The translations under genes and the position numbers were made by a program. This document shows, in pieces, positions 1 to 5,849 of a stretch of DNA of 5,953 nt. The notes below the pieces were generated by a model, which saw only the letters and a program-made list of their open reading frames with translations, did no database searches and had not been told where the DNA came from. Within the stretch, counting starts at the first letter, position 1; every line of letters begins with the position of its first letter. This stretch comes from Victivallales bacterium (GTDB taxonomy: Bacteria; Verrucomicrobiota; Lentisphaeria; Victivallales; SZUA-371). Location: assembly GCA_028691155.1 (NCBI GenBank), contig JAQUZV010000149.1, positions 1 through 5,953 on the forward strand, given 5' to 3'.

Positions 1-788
1 AGGCGTTGGCTTATCCGCTGGCCAAGGGAAAACTGTCGTCAACCGAATGGCAGCAGTTGGTGGGACCGGAAGTCGACTGGAACAAAAGTATGGTAACCAC
101 CGTCGGCGATGTTGCCACTTCCTTTCAAAATCTTTATCAGGATGTTATTTCCGGGGCGTTCAACATTGTCGAAGATGAAAAAGACCGGATTAAAATAATG
201 TTGCGGCAAAAATATCTGCCACTGGTATTGACGCTCAGCTTCCAGCGTGACTACCGCTTTGCCATGGGGTATTATATGCGGTTTCTGCATTTGTTGACGA
301 ACCGGGATTTGACGTCTCTGGATGTTTATCATCGGTTACAGGATAATTGGCGGGCGGTGTGTTTGAGCTCCCAATATAATTTTCCCTTTTTCTCGGCCAT
401 GTCGATCCCCGCTTTGAACCGGAACTATTTTCAGATTGCGGCAATTGATAATTTCCGTCGGGTGGCGTTGATGGCGGGGGAGGTGGAACAATATCGCCGG
501 AAACACGGTGGTTTGCCCGAGTCGTTGTCCTTTTTGCCTCCGGCGCTGCAGGATTCGCCGCATTATTTGCCGGTGATTTACGAGCATGGCGAGATTGAAG
601 TAAATGGACCTGAAACAAGGTCTCACGGCTGGAATTCCGACCGTTGGGATTCCGATACCAAAGGAGTAATCCGGTATGGGTTCCGCCTTTATCTGCTTGA
701 GCAGGACGGACGTGACCCCGGCGGGCTGAAAGCGGAAAACGCCTTTACCGTGCTGCTGTCCCGTCCCGGAAAAACGAAGAATCAATAG
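1..788 (+). CDS. Paralog A: C-terminal part of a large polytopic membrane protein (5'-truncated by the window edge)
   Basis: Function unknown. The reading frame is already open at base 1: codons at 3-8 read Ala-Leu and continue the Gln-Ala-Leu-Ala-Tyr-Pro-Leu block found inside paralogs B and C. The TTG at 6-8 is therefore an internal Leu, not a start. The 261 visible residues correspond to the soluble C-terminal half of B and C; the membrane helices lie outside the window. Conserved blocks in order are VGPEVDW, a variable stretch (about 110-450), then EQYRRKHGGLP (486-518), LPVIYEHG, RYGFRLYLL, DGRDPGG and AENAFTVLL, ending in TAG at 786-788. The segment around QKYLP, QRDYRF and SAM-x-x-PAL is closer to C, whereas the EQYRRKHGGLPESLSFLP segment is almost identical to B, so the copy looks mosaic. 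It carries 14 extra residues between VN and RYGF compared with B and C. The coding call is secure; any function is a guess. Confidence 0.9.
   Translation, partial: ALAYPLAKGKLSSTEWQQLVGPEVDWNKSMVTTVGDVATSFQNLYQDVISGAFNIVEDEKDRIKIMLRQKYLPLVLTLSFQRDYRFAMGYYMRFLHLLTNRDLTSLDVYHRLQDNWRAVCLSSQYNFPFFSAMSIPALNRNYFQIAAIDNFRRVALMAGEVEQYRRKHGGLPESLSFLPPALQDSPHYLPVIYEHGEIEVNGPETRSHGWNSDRWDSDTKGVIRYGFRLYLLEQDGRDPGGLKAENAFTVLLSRPGKTKNQ
453..529 (+). repeat. Near-identical patch shared with paralog B (copy in A)
   Basis: These 77 bases match 2534-2610 at 76 positions; the only difference is C506 versus T2587, a silent His codon change. The equivalent stretch of paralog C (4573-4649) differs from B at about ten positions. 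Sequence just upstream diverges strongly between A and B, so the identity is local. This fits gene conversion or strong local constraint. The patch encodes the end of the pseudopilin-like helix and the HGGLP turn. Confidence 0.7.
630..659 (+). repeat. Imperfect five-codon tandem duplication inside paralog A
   Basis: Two adjacent 15-nt units, 630-644 and 645-659, match at 10 of the first 11 bases and encode Trp-Asn-Ser-Asp-Arg and Trp-Asp-Ser-Asp-Thr. They lie within the 14-residue expansion that separates A from B and C, in the loop just before the conserved RYGFRLYLL strand. The simplest reading is a small local duplication that lengthened the loop. Confidence 0.6.
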
Positions 789-907
789 CGCGAAACATTA
801 TTTCCCGTGGGATGGGGCAGGTGACCGGATAATTTTTATTTTTAAATGGATTATTCCGGCGGGATAATTATGTTTATATGTCACGGCAACAAAACATGGG
901 GGTGGCA
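789..907. other. Spacer between paralogs A and B
   Basis: The gap is 119 bases with an AT-rich core (about 826-880). It holds the hairpin at 850-868 and a weak promoter-like pair, followed by the G-rich ribosome-binding region of paralog B at 898-905. I see no Rho-independent terminator for paralog A: the T-rich stretch at 833-843 has no GC stem in front of it. Read-through from A to B is therefore possible. Confidence 0.6.
840..868 (+). promoter_or_regulatory. Weak candidate promoter and hairpin upstream of paralog B
   Basis: A GATAAT box at 863-868 (5/6 to the -10 consensus) has a poor -35 partner, TTTTAA at 840-845, with a 17-nt spacer. The box ends 39 nt before the ATG, much like the better promoter of paralog C, which ends 37 nt before its ATG. 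The -10 overlaps an inverted repeat: ATTATTCC at 850-857 pairs with GGGATAAT at 861-868 (8 pairs, one G-U, loop of 3). That repeat could be an operator or mere coincidence. Confidence 0.25.
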
Positions 908-2818
908 ATGGTAGAGAAAACAATGGGGGGATTGAAACATTATCGGCGCAAAAAGTTTGTCTATAAATTTTTTCTGCGGCGGTCGGCGGTAAATGGCGCC
1001 TGGTTCGGGGTGACATGGTGTGCTTTACTGAGCTTGTTGTCGGCATATCTGCTGTTGTTTACCCTTCCTTTGGTCGGAACGGATTTTCTATCGGTTCCGC
1101 GCGTGATTCCGATATGTTTGGGGGGGACGGCACTGTTGCTTTATCTTTACGGCGTTGTGGTCCTCGGTTTGGCCTACCGCCGCATGGTGCGTCGTTGTCC
1201 CGTCGCCGCATGGTGGCGCAATCCGGCCGGAGCTGTCGCGCTGGTTTATCCGTTGGGCGGTTTGGTGCTGGCGCCGCTGATGATCCGGCGCAAATGTTGG
1301 TGGGGCGCGGTCTGGAGTATCGCCAGTCTGGGGCTGTTGCTGTCGGTGTTGGTGTGGTGGCACGAAATTTCTCCTGATGTCTCCTGGGGGATGATCTGGG
1401 GCGGCATCCTGGCGTTGCCGGTGGCGATTGCCGGCTGGAGAGAGCAAAAAACGGTTCGGCAATGGCGTTACCTTTGGCCGTTGGCGGTGATGTTGCTCTT
1501 CTGGACGGGGATGTTTATTTACTCCCTGAGTCTGGCGCACGATTTGCACCGTGATCGCGCCGCTATTTCTCATTTGGTGGGGCATGCGGTGGCACTGGAG
1601 GATTTTTGGGCCCGGCAGCGGCAGGGACTGTCTTATGATGACGAACCCCTGCGTACGCTGATCGCGACCAAGCCTCATCTTGATGCCGACTGGGATTCTT
1701 TCTCCTGGGTTCCGGCCCAACCGACGGCTTTTTATCGGCATCAGAGGGCGGTATTCCGGCGCTATCCGAAGTTTATGGCGGCGGCCGAGGCCTTTTTGAC
1801 GTTGCCGGTTCAGACGGTCGGTCATCCCCATACGGACATTATCACGGAGGTTCTCATGCCGGAATTGAGCGGTTGGCATCATCTGGCGGTTTATTTGAGT
1901 TGCGATCTGATCGCGCATGCCTCCGATCTCGCCGTAGTCAGGCAGCGCAATGCCGAGTTGGAGCGGGTGCGCGACTGGTACCGGTCCGATCTCGCGTTTA
2001 TTTCCCAAGCGGCCGGCATGAGGATGGAACGGATGCGGTTGCAGGCGTTGGCTTATCCACTGGCCACGGGGACGGTGTCGCCCGCCGAATGGCAGCGGTT
2101 GGTGGGGCCGGAAGTCGACTGGCGCACGGGGATGGTGACTGCCGTTGGCGACGAAGTTACCACATTTCAGAGTATTTATCGGCATGTAATTCATTTCAAG
2201 CCTTCCGGAAATGAAGATGTCGTGTATGAATCAGGTGACTTCAACGTGACATGTTACTCCTTATACCTGAATATGGTGGGGATAATTGTAGGGGATCGTA
2301 AAGATTATCCGCCCCTGGCGGTGAGGATTAACGCCCAGCGTAATTACCGCCATGTCCTGAATAATTTTCACCAGTTCCTGCGTTTGTTGACGACCAAAAA
2401 GCTAACTTCGCTGGCCGTTTACCAGCGTGCGGCGGCGTTGTATCGGACGCTTGAGGACCATCTTCGCTTGCAGCATAGCGTGTTATTTTCGTCGATAACC
2501 CGGTGTTGTTTTCTGATGGCGGCCAGCGATGAGTTCCGTCGGGTGGCGTTGATGGCGGGGGAGGTGGAACAATATCGCCGGAAACATGGTGGTTTGCCCG
2601 AGTCGTTGTCTTTTCTGCCCCCAACGCGACCGGGTTCGCCGCCTCATTTGCCGGTGATTTACGAGCATGGCGATCTTGAAGTAAATACCCCCGGCAACAA
2701 GGTGACGACCAGATATGGTTTCCGGCTTTATCTCCTTGATTGGGACGGACGTGATCCCGGCGGGCGGAACGCTGAAAATGCCTTTACCGTGCTGCTGCCC
2801 CGGCCTGAAAAGCCGTAA
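908..2818 (+). CDS. Paralog B: polytopic membrane protein with a large soluble C-terminal region ending in a pseudopilin-like motif
   Basis: Unrecognised family, 636 aa from ATG 908. That start is preferred because it aligns with the start of paralog C and sits just after a G-rich Shine-Dalgarno stretch (898-905); upstream in-frame ATGs at 878 and 896 lack one. Residues 1-25 are basic (HYRRKKFVYKFFLRR). Hydrophobic segments lie at about 33-54, 66-90, 107-125, 132-150, 160-177 and 187-210. Segment 3 is Pro/Gly-rich and has Arg/Lys and paired Trp on both sides, so it may not cross the membrane; if so, the roughly 425-residue C-terminal part would be periplasmic. Conserved blocks are DFW-RQRQGLS (232-242), YLSCDLIAHASD (329-340), RMRLQALAYPLATG (375-388), LVGPEVDW (398-405), EQYRRKHGGLP (554-564), DGRDPGG (613-619) and NAENAFTVLL (621-630). 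The ending resembles the GspG pseudopilin C-terminus, but there is no prepilin peptidase site. Role unknown. Confidence 0.92.
   Translation: MVEKTMGGLKHYRRKKFVYKFFLRRSAVNGAWFGVTWCALLSLLSAYLLLFTLPLVGTDFLSVPRVIPICLGGTALLLYLYGVVVLGLAYRRMVRRCPVAAWWRNPAGAVALVYPLGGLVLAPLMIRRKCWWGAVWSIASLGLLLSVLVWWHEISPDVSWGMIWGGILALPVAIAGWREQKTVRQWRYLWPLAVMLLFWTGMFIYSLSLAHDLHRDRAAISHLVGHAVALEDFWARQRQGLSYDDEPLRTLIATKPHLDADWDSFSWVPAQPTAFYRHQRAVFRRYPKFMAAAEAFLTLPVQTVGHPHTDIITEVLMPELSGWHHLAVYLSCDLIAHASDLAVVRQRNAELERVRDWYRSDLAFISQAAGMRMERMRLQALAYPLATGTVSPAEWQRLVGPEVDWRTGMVTAVGDEVTTFQSIYRHVIHFKPSGNEDVVYESGDFNVTCYSLYLNMVGIIVGDRKDYPPLAVRINAQRNYRHVLNNFHQFLRLLTTKKLTSLAVYQRAAALYRTLEDHLRLQHSVLFSSITRCCFLMAASDEFRRVALMAGEVEQYRRKHGGLPESLSFLPPTRPGSPPHLPVIYEHGDLEVNTPGNKVTTRYGFRLYLLDWDGRDPGGRNAENAFTVLLPRPEKP
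2534..2610 (+). repeat. Near-identical patch shared with paralog A (copy in B)
   Basis: This is the partner of the patch at 453-529, with 76 of 77 bases identical, and spans Phe-Arg-Arg-Val to Ser-Leu-Ser of paralog B. Downstream of about 2678, paralog B becomes closer to paralog C than to A, so the similarity switches partner along the gene. Confidence 0.7.
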
Positions 2819-2943
2819 CGATAGCGTATCGGTGCGCGTCGGGACCTTGAGCGAAAGCTGGTGTTTGGGACTCGGATCGAGGTTGTCGGGAGAATATGCT
2901 TTTCATGCCGGGGATGGGATTCACCTATTTGCCTGGCCGGGAG

Positions 2944-2972
2944 TTGATGGTCCAAAGAGGTAAGGCTATATT
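2944..2972 (+). promoter_or_regulatory. Candidate sigma70-type promoter for paralog C
   Basis: The pair is TTGATG at 2944-2949 (4/6 to the -35 consensus), a 17-nt spacer, and TATATT at 2967-2972 (5/6 to the -10 consensus). A transcript would begin near 2979, giving a leader of about 30 nt before ATG 3010. Position and spacing are what a housekeeping promoter would need. Chance matches of this quality do occur, so this stays a candidate. Confidence 0.45.
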
Positions 2973-2994
2973 AAAAATATGATTGCTTAAAAAT

Positions 2995-3004
2995 GGGGGG
3001 GGAG
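2995..3004 (+). promoter_or_regulatory. G8 tract overlapping the Shine-Dalgarno sequence of paralog C
   Basis: Eight consecutive G residues (2995-3002) run into AG to give GGGAG, five bases before ATG 3010. This supports 3010 rather than the in-frame TTG at 2983 as the start. The equivalent region of paralog B has a shorter G5 run (898-902) followed by TGG. A G run at this position could change length by slippage and so alter ribosome binding, but that is inference. Confidence 0.55.
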
Positions 3005-3009
3005 CAATT

Positions 3010-4860
3010 ATGGCGGGAACGACAGGTGGCCTGAAGCATTATCGGTGCAAAAGGTTCGGTTATAAATTTTTTCTACGGCGGTCGGCGGTAAACGCCGCCT
3101 GGTTCGGAATCACGTGGTGCTGTTTTTTGCTGGTGGTCTCACTGTCGATTACAATGAATTTTCCGGGTACTGTTATTGCCTTTCTGATGCCTCTGACATC
3201 GCTGGTGCTGCCGCTTTATCTTTACGGGGTTCTGGTATTGGGGTTTGCCTATGGCGGGATGGTACGGAGTTGTACGTCTTCCCGATGGTGGCGCAATCCG
3301 GCCGGTGCGGTTGCTCTTTTATTCCCGTTGGGCGGGTTGGTGCTGGCGCCGCTGATGCTCCGGCGCCAACAGTGGTGGGGCGCGATTTTGAGTGTCCTCA
3401 GTTTGTTGCTGTGGATTCCGGTGCTGTGGCGGCAGCATGAAATTCCTCCCTGTGCCGTGTGGGGCATGATTTGGGGCGGTATCCTGATATTGCTGGCGGC
3501 AATTGCCGGCTGGAAAGAACGGCGACGGCGGCAATGGCGTTATCTCTGGCCGCTGGCGGCAACAGGGCTCTATCTGACGGGGATGTATGCTTATTCCTTG
3601 AATCTGGAACGCGATTTGTGCCGCGACCGTGCCGCCATTGCCATTCTGGCGGGACATACGCTGGAACTGTCGGACTTCTGGAACCGGCAACGACAGGGGC
3701 TGTCTTGCGAGGCCGAACCGTTGCGTACGCTGATTGCGACAAGACCCGGGAAACGGGGTAACAATGACGCCGATATCTTGTCCTGGCTCCCGGCTCAGCC
3801 GGTGACTTATTATCGGCATCAGGCGGCGGCATTCCAACGCAGTTATCCGGAGTTCCTTTCGGCGGCGACTTCTTTTTTAACGTTGCCGGTTCAGGCGGTC
3901 GGCCATCCGCAAGCCGTTATCACGTTTCAGGTTACCATGCTGGAGCTGGGTGCCTGGCGCCGTCTGGCGGTTTATTTGAGCTGCGATCTGATCGCACATG
4001 CTTCCGATCCGGTTATGGTTCGGCGGCGCAATGCCGAACTGGAACAGGTGCGTGATTGGTGCCGGGCCGATTTTGCTTTGATTTCACCGTTGGTCGGCAT
4101 GGCGGTGGAACGAATGCGGTTGCAGGCGTTGGCCTATCCGTTGGCCACGGGGAAATTCTCGCCGGCGGCATGGCAACAGTTGGTGGGTCCGGAGGTCGAC
4201 TGGAACAAGAGCATGGCGGCCGCCATCGGCGACGAAGTCACCGCGTTTCACAGTGTTTACCGCTATATCACTGCGGCTCAATTCAAATCATCCGGTCATG
4301 AATATCTTTTGGAGCTGGCCGGGGGCGTGGTGGTGGCCGGTCAAAAATACCTGCCGCCGGCGACCACGATCCATTTACAGCGCGATTACCGTTTCTTTTT
4401 GCGTAAATGCCTCGAATTCCTGCAACTGTTGCCGGCGCACAATTTGACGGCAGAGGAAGGCAATCGTCTTAAATTGGATGAGACCGCGCTCGGAAACAAC
4501 TTTTTCCTATTGTCCGCCATGTTGTTGCCGGCGCTGGACAACTGTTATTTCAAGATCGCGGCCGGCGAGGATTTCCAGCGTTTGGCGCTGATGGCGGGGC
4601 AGGTGGAACAATATCGCCGAAAACATGGTGGTCTGCCCGATGCGTTGTCTTTTCTGCCCCGAACGCAGGGCTCGCTACGTCATTTACCGGTGATTTACGA
4701 GCATGGCGACCTTGAAGTCAATAGCCCCGGAAACAAGGTGACAACCCGGTATGGTTTCCGGCTTTATCTCCTTGACCGTGACGGACGTGACCCCGGCGGG
4801 ATGAACGCTGAAAATGCCTTTACCGTCCTGCTGCCTCGTCCTGGAGAACCGCCGCAATGA
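3010..4860 (+). CDS. Paralog C: polytopic membrane protein with a large soluble C-terminal region ending in a pseudopilin-like motif
   Basis: Unrecognised family, 616 aa from ATG 3010, aligning with paralog B along its whole length. The basic N-terminus (KHYRCKRFGYKFFLRR) precedes hydrophobic segments at about 32-50, 55-80, 99-116, 123-140, 151-168 and 178-198. The block from WWRNPAGA to WWGA around segment 3 is nearly unchanged from B, with an Arg-Arg pair before the second Trp pair. The soluble part has DFWNRQRQGLS (222-232), YLSCDLIAHASD (322-333), RMRLQALAYPLATG (369-382 region), LVGPEVDW (391-398), EQYRRKHGGLP (533-543), DGRDPGG (591-597) and NAENAFTVLL (599-608). About 421-520 differs strongly from B and is closer to A (QKYLP, QRDYRF, SAM-x-x-PAL, YF-x-IAA). 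It has its own likely promoter and overlaps no neighbour. The coding call is firm; the role is unknown. Confidence 0.93.
   Translation: MAGTTGGLKHYRCKRFGYKFFLRRSAVNAAWFGITWCCFLLVVSLSITMNFPGTVIAFLMPLTSLVLPLYLYGVLVLGFAYGGMVRSCTSSRWWRNPAGAVALLFPLGGLVLAPLMLRRQQWWGAILSVLSLLLWIPVLWRQHEIPPCAVWGMIWGGILILLAAIAGWKERRRRQWRYLWPLAATGLYLTGMYAYSLNLERDLCRDRAAIAILAGHTLELSDFWNRQRQGLSCEAEPLRTLIATRPGKRGNNDADILSWLPAQPVTYYRHQAAAFQRSYPEFLSAATSFLTLPVQAVGHPQAVITFQVTMLELGAWRRLAVYLSCDLIAHASDPVMVRRRNAELEQVRDWCRADFALISPLVGMAVERMRLQALAYPLATGKFSPAAWQQLVGPEVDWNKSMAAAIGDEVTAFHSVYRYITAAQFKSSGHEYLLELAGGVVVAGQKYLPPATTIHLQRDYRFFLRKCLEFLQLLPAHNLTAEEGNRLKLDETALGNNFFLLSAMLLPALDNCYFKIAAGEDFQRLALMAGQVEQYRRKHGGLPDALSFLPRTQGSLRHLPVIYEHGDLEVNSPGNKVTTRYGFRLYLLDRDGRDPGGMNAENAFTVLLPRPGEPPQ
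4573..4649 (+). repeat. Paralog C copy of the conserved patch shared by A and B
   Basis: This aligns without gaps to 453-529 and 2534-2610 but differs from the B copy at about ten of 77 positions. Several of these change the protein, for example Glu to Gln before VEQYRRKHGG. It is the comparison that makes the A-B identity stand out. Slightly downstream, a 23-nt block (570-592, 2651-2673, 4687-4709) encoding most of LPVIYEHG is identical in all three copies. Confidence 0.6.
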
Positions 4861-4976
4861 CCATCGGCTTTCGGGAGCGATCGGGAGCCGGCGGTGGCGT
4901 ATGTTGCGGCGGGACGGACGGAACGGTATCATCGCCGGATAGATCGGGGACGACGCCACATCCCGGCCGAGGGCGG
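4861..4976. other. Spacer between the convergent paralog C and lipoprotein genes
   Basis: The region is GC-rich and non-coding, 116 bases. It contains an eight-base direct repeat, TCGGGAGC at 4871-4878 and 4881-4888, inside a weak inverted pair (CGGCT 4865-4869 with AGCCG 4886-4890). None of the possible stems is followed by a clear T-tract on the plus strand. The T-run at 4980-4985 lies within the last codons of the opposing gene, after only a poor CCC/GGG stem. No terminator is called. Confidence 0.5.
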
Positions 4977-5765
4977 TTATTTTTTATCGTCTGGGATAAC
5001 GGCAGTGCTTTTAACCGGTTTCTCCACCGGAATCTTAAATTCACCTGCCGCGATTACCTTAAGGCTATAATGACATATGCTATAATCGAAGAGACGGGGA
5101 ACGCTACGAACCGAAAACTGCATCCAGAACGCCTTGCCATCAAATGCTCTTATTGATATATCGATTTCGGGATTAGAATATACATTTATGCATTCATAGG
5201 ACATTGCTACTGCTTTATCCGGATTTTTCTTTATTATTTTCCGTTTTATTCCTTCTATTCTAGATGATCTTTTTATTTTATCGATCAATGGCTCTCCCAT
5301 CATCAAAAAGGCCTTGCCGAAGCCAATGTGCCAGGAAGAAGGAAATTGATTGAGGTTAAAAGTCTCATTGCTGAAATAAACACAGGACAATTCCTCATCA
5401 TATCCGTAGGTAAAACCAATATCTTCCAGTAAATTGTCATACTTTTTCAAATGTCCGGCAATGAGAAACATATCAAAGCACTGCTCATTCCAGTTGAAGG
5501 GAAAGATGGCAACGGTATGATGTTTGAACTCATAAATCCGGTAAAGTTGAGTATCCTTCCATTTGACCGTTTTATCTTCCGGTCCGGCGAGATGGCCACC
5601 ATATTTCCGGAAGAGAGCTTCAAGCTGCTGATAACTTTCAACCGGATCCGGTTTCTTCATTTTTTTCAATGGCGTCGGCCGATAGCGTCCAAAAGGCATT
5701 TCGCAACCCGACAACATCACCAGTGCCATCCCCAAGATCAGGCATAGTCCAATTCTCTTCCCCAT
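4977..5765 (-). CDS. Predicted lipoprotein of unknown function
   Basis: The product is 262 aa, read from ATG at 5765-5763 to TAA at 4979-4977. It begins with a classic lipoprotein signal peptide: Met-Gly-Lys-Arg, a hydrophobic core, then Leu-Ser-Gly-Cys with the lipidated Cys at residue 21 (LSGC lipobox) and Glu at +2. Export by Sec, processing by signal peptidase II and membrane anchoring follow from that pattern. An AAAAGGGGAG stretch just upstream (about 5769-5778) supports this start over the in-frame ATGs further upstream (5921 and 5912), which would bury the signal peptide. The mature part has a basic linker (PLKKMKKPDPVE), then a mixed alpha/beta-looking domain with aromatic-rich stretches and a basic segment near KRKIIKKNPDK. 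I recognise no domain or catalytic motif. Base composition is much more AT-rich than the paralogs (row 5221-5280 has 13 G/C in 60), suggesting separate ancestry. Confidence 0.85.
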   Translation of the reverse strand: MGKRIGLCLILGMALVMLSGCEMPFGRYRPTPLKKMKKPDPVESYQQLEALFRKYGGHLAGPEDKTVKWKDTQLYRIYEFKHHTVAIFPFNWNEQCFDMFLIAGHLKKYDNLLEDIGFTYGYDEELSCVYFSNETFNLNQFPSSWHIGFGKAFLMMGEPLIDKIKRSSRIEGIKRKIIKKNPDKAVAMSYECINVYSNPEIDISIRAFDGKAFWMQFSVRSVPRLFDYSICHYSLKVIAAGEFKIPVEKPVKSTAVIPDDKK

Positions 5766-5818
5766 CGTCTCCCCTTTTACCGTATGGCGATTTGACTGAT
5801 ATTGATTTTCAAGCACCA

Positions 5819-5849
5819 ATAATACCAGCAGATTTATCCTGAATGGCAA
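5819..5849 (-). promoter_or_regulatory. Candidate promoter for the lipoprotein gene
   Basis: Read on the minus strand, TTGCCA (5849-5844, 5/6 to the -35 consensus) is followed after 19 nt by TATTAT (5824-5819, 5/6 to the -10 consensus), about 53 nt upstream of the ATG. Both boxes are good but the spacer is longer than the preferred 17. The stretch from 5766 to 5845 is AT-rich and non-coding, as expected for a promoter region. Confidence 0.3.

Larger units (their letters stand above)
2819..3009. other. Spacer between paralogs B and C
   Basis: The gap is 191 bases with no convincing gene. It starts with a tiny palindrome just after the paralog B stop (CGATA 2819-2823, TATCG 2827-2831, loop of 3) that has no T-tract, so it is not a credible terminator. 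The right end turns AT-rich (2967-2993) and holds the candidate promoter and ribosome-binding region of paralog C. Confidence 0.6.

Noticed and set aside
6..8. TTG as a start codon for paralog A
   Set aside because: It is the Leu of a conserved internal Ala-Leu-Ala-Tyr-Pro block; the frame is open to the window edge.
235..618. Minus-strand frame of 127 codons with a Pro-rich stretch opposite paralog A
   Set aside because: It is antisense to the conserved C-terminal coding region, and a related frame occurs opposite paralog B purely because the sense DNA is conserved. No signals of its own are visible.
1088..2194. Long open frame of 368 codons on the minus strand, antisense to paralog B
   Set aside because: Its product is Arg/Pro/His/Gln-rich and low in normal protein features. 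Similar antisense frames appear opposite A and C, as expected from the codon bias of the GC-rich sense genes. The sense frame has membrane helices and paralog conservation.
2715..2963. Plus-strand 82-codon frame bridging the end of paralog B and the following gap
   Set aside because: It is out of frame with paralog B over conserved coding sequence, has no convincing ribosome-binding site and no recognisable product.
4954..4990. Possible Rho-independent terminator shared by the convergent genes
   Set aside because: The only stem before the T-run is CCC/GGG with a 6-nt loop, too weak, and the T-run lies inside the coding end of the lipoprotein gene.
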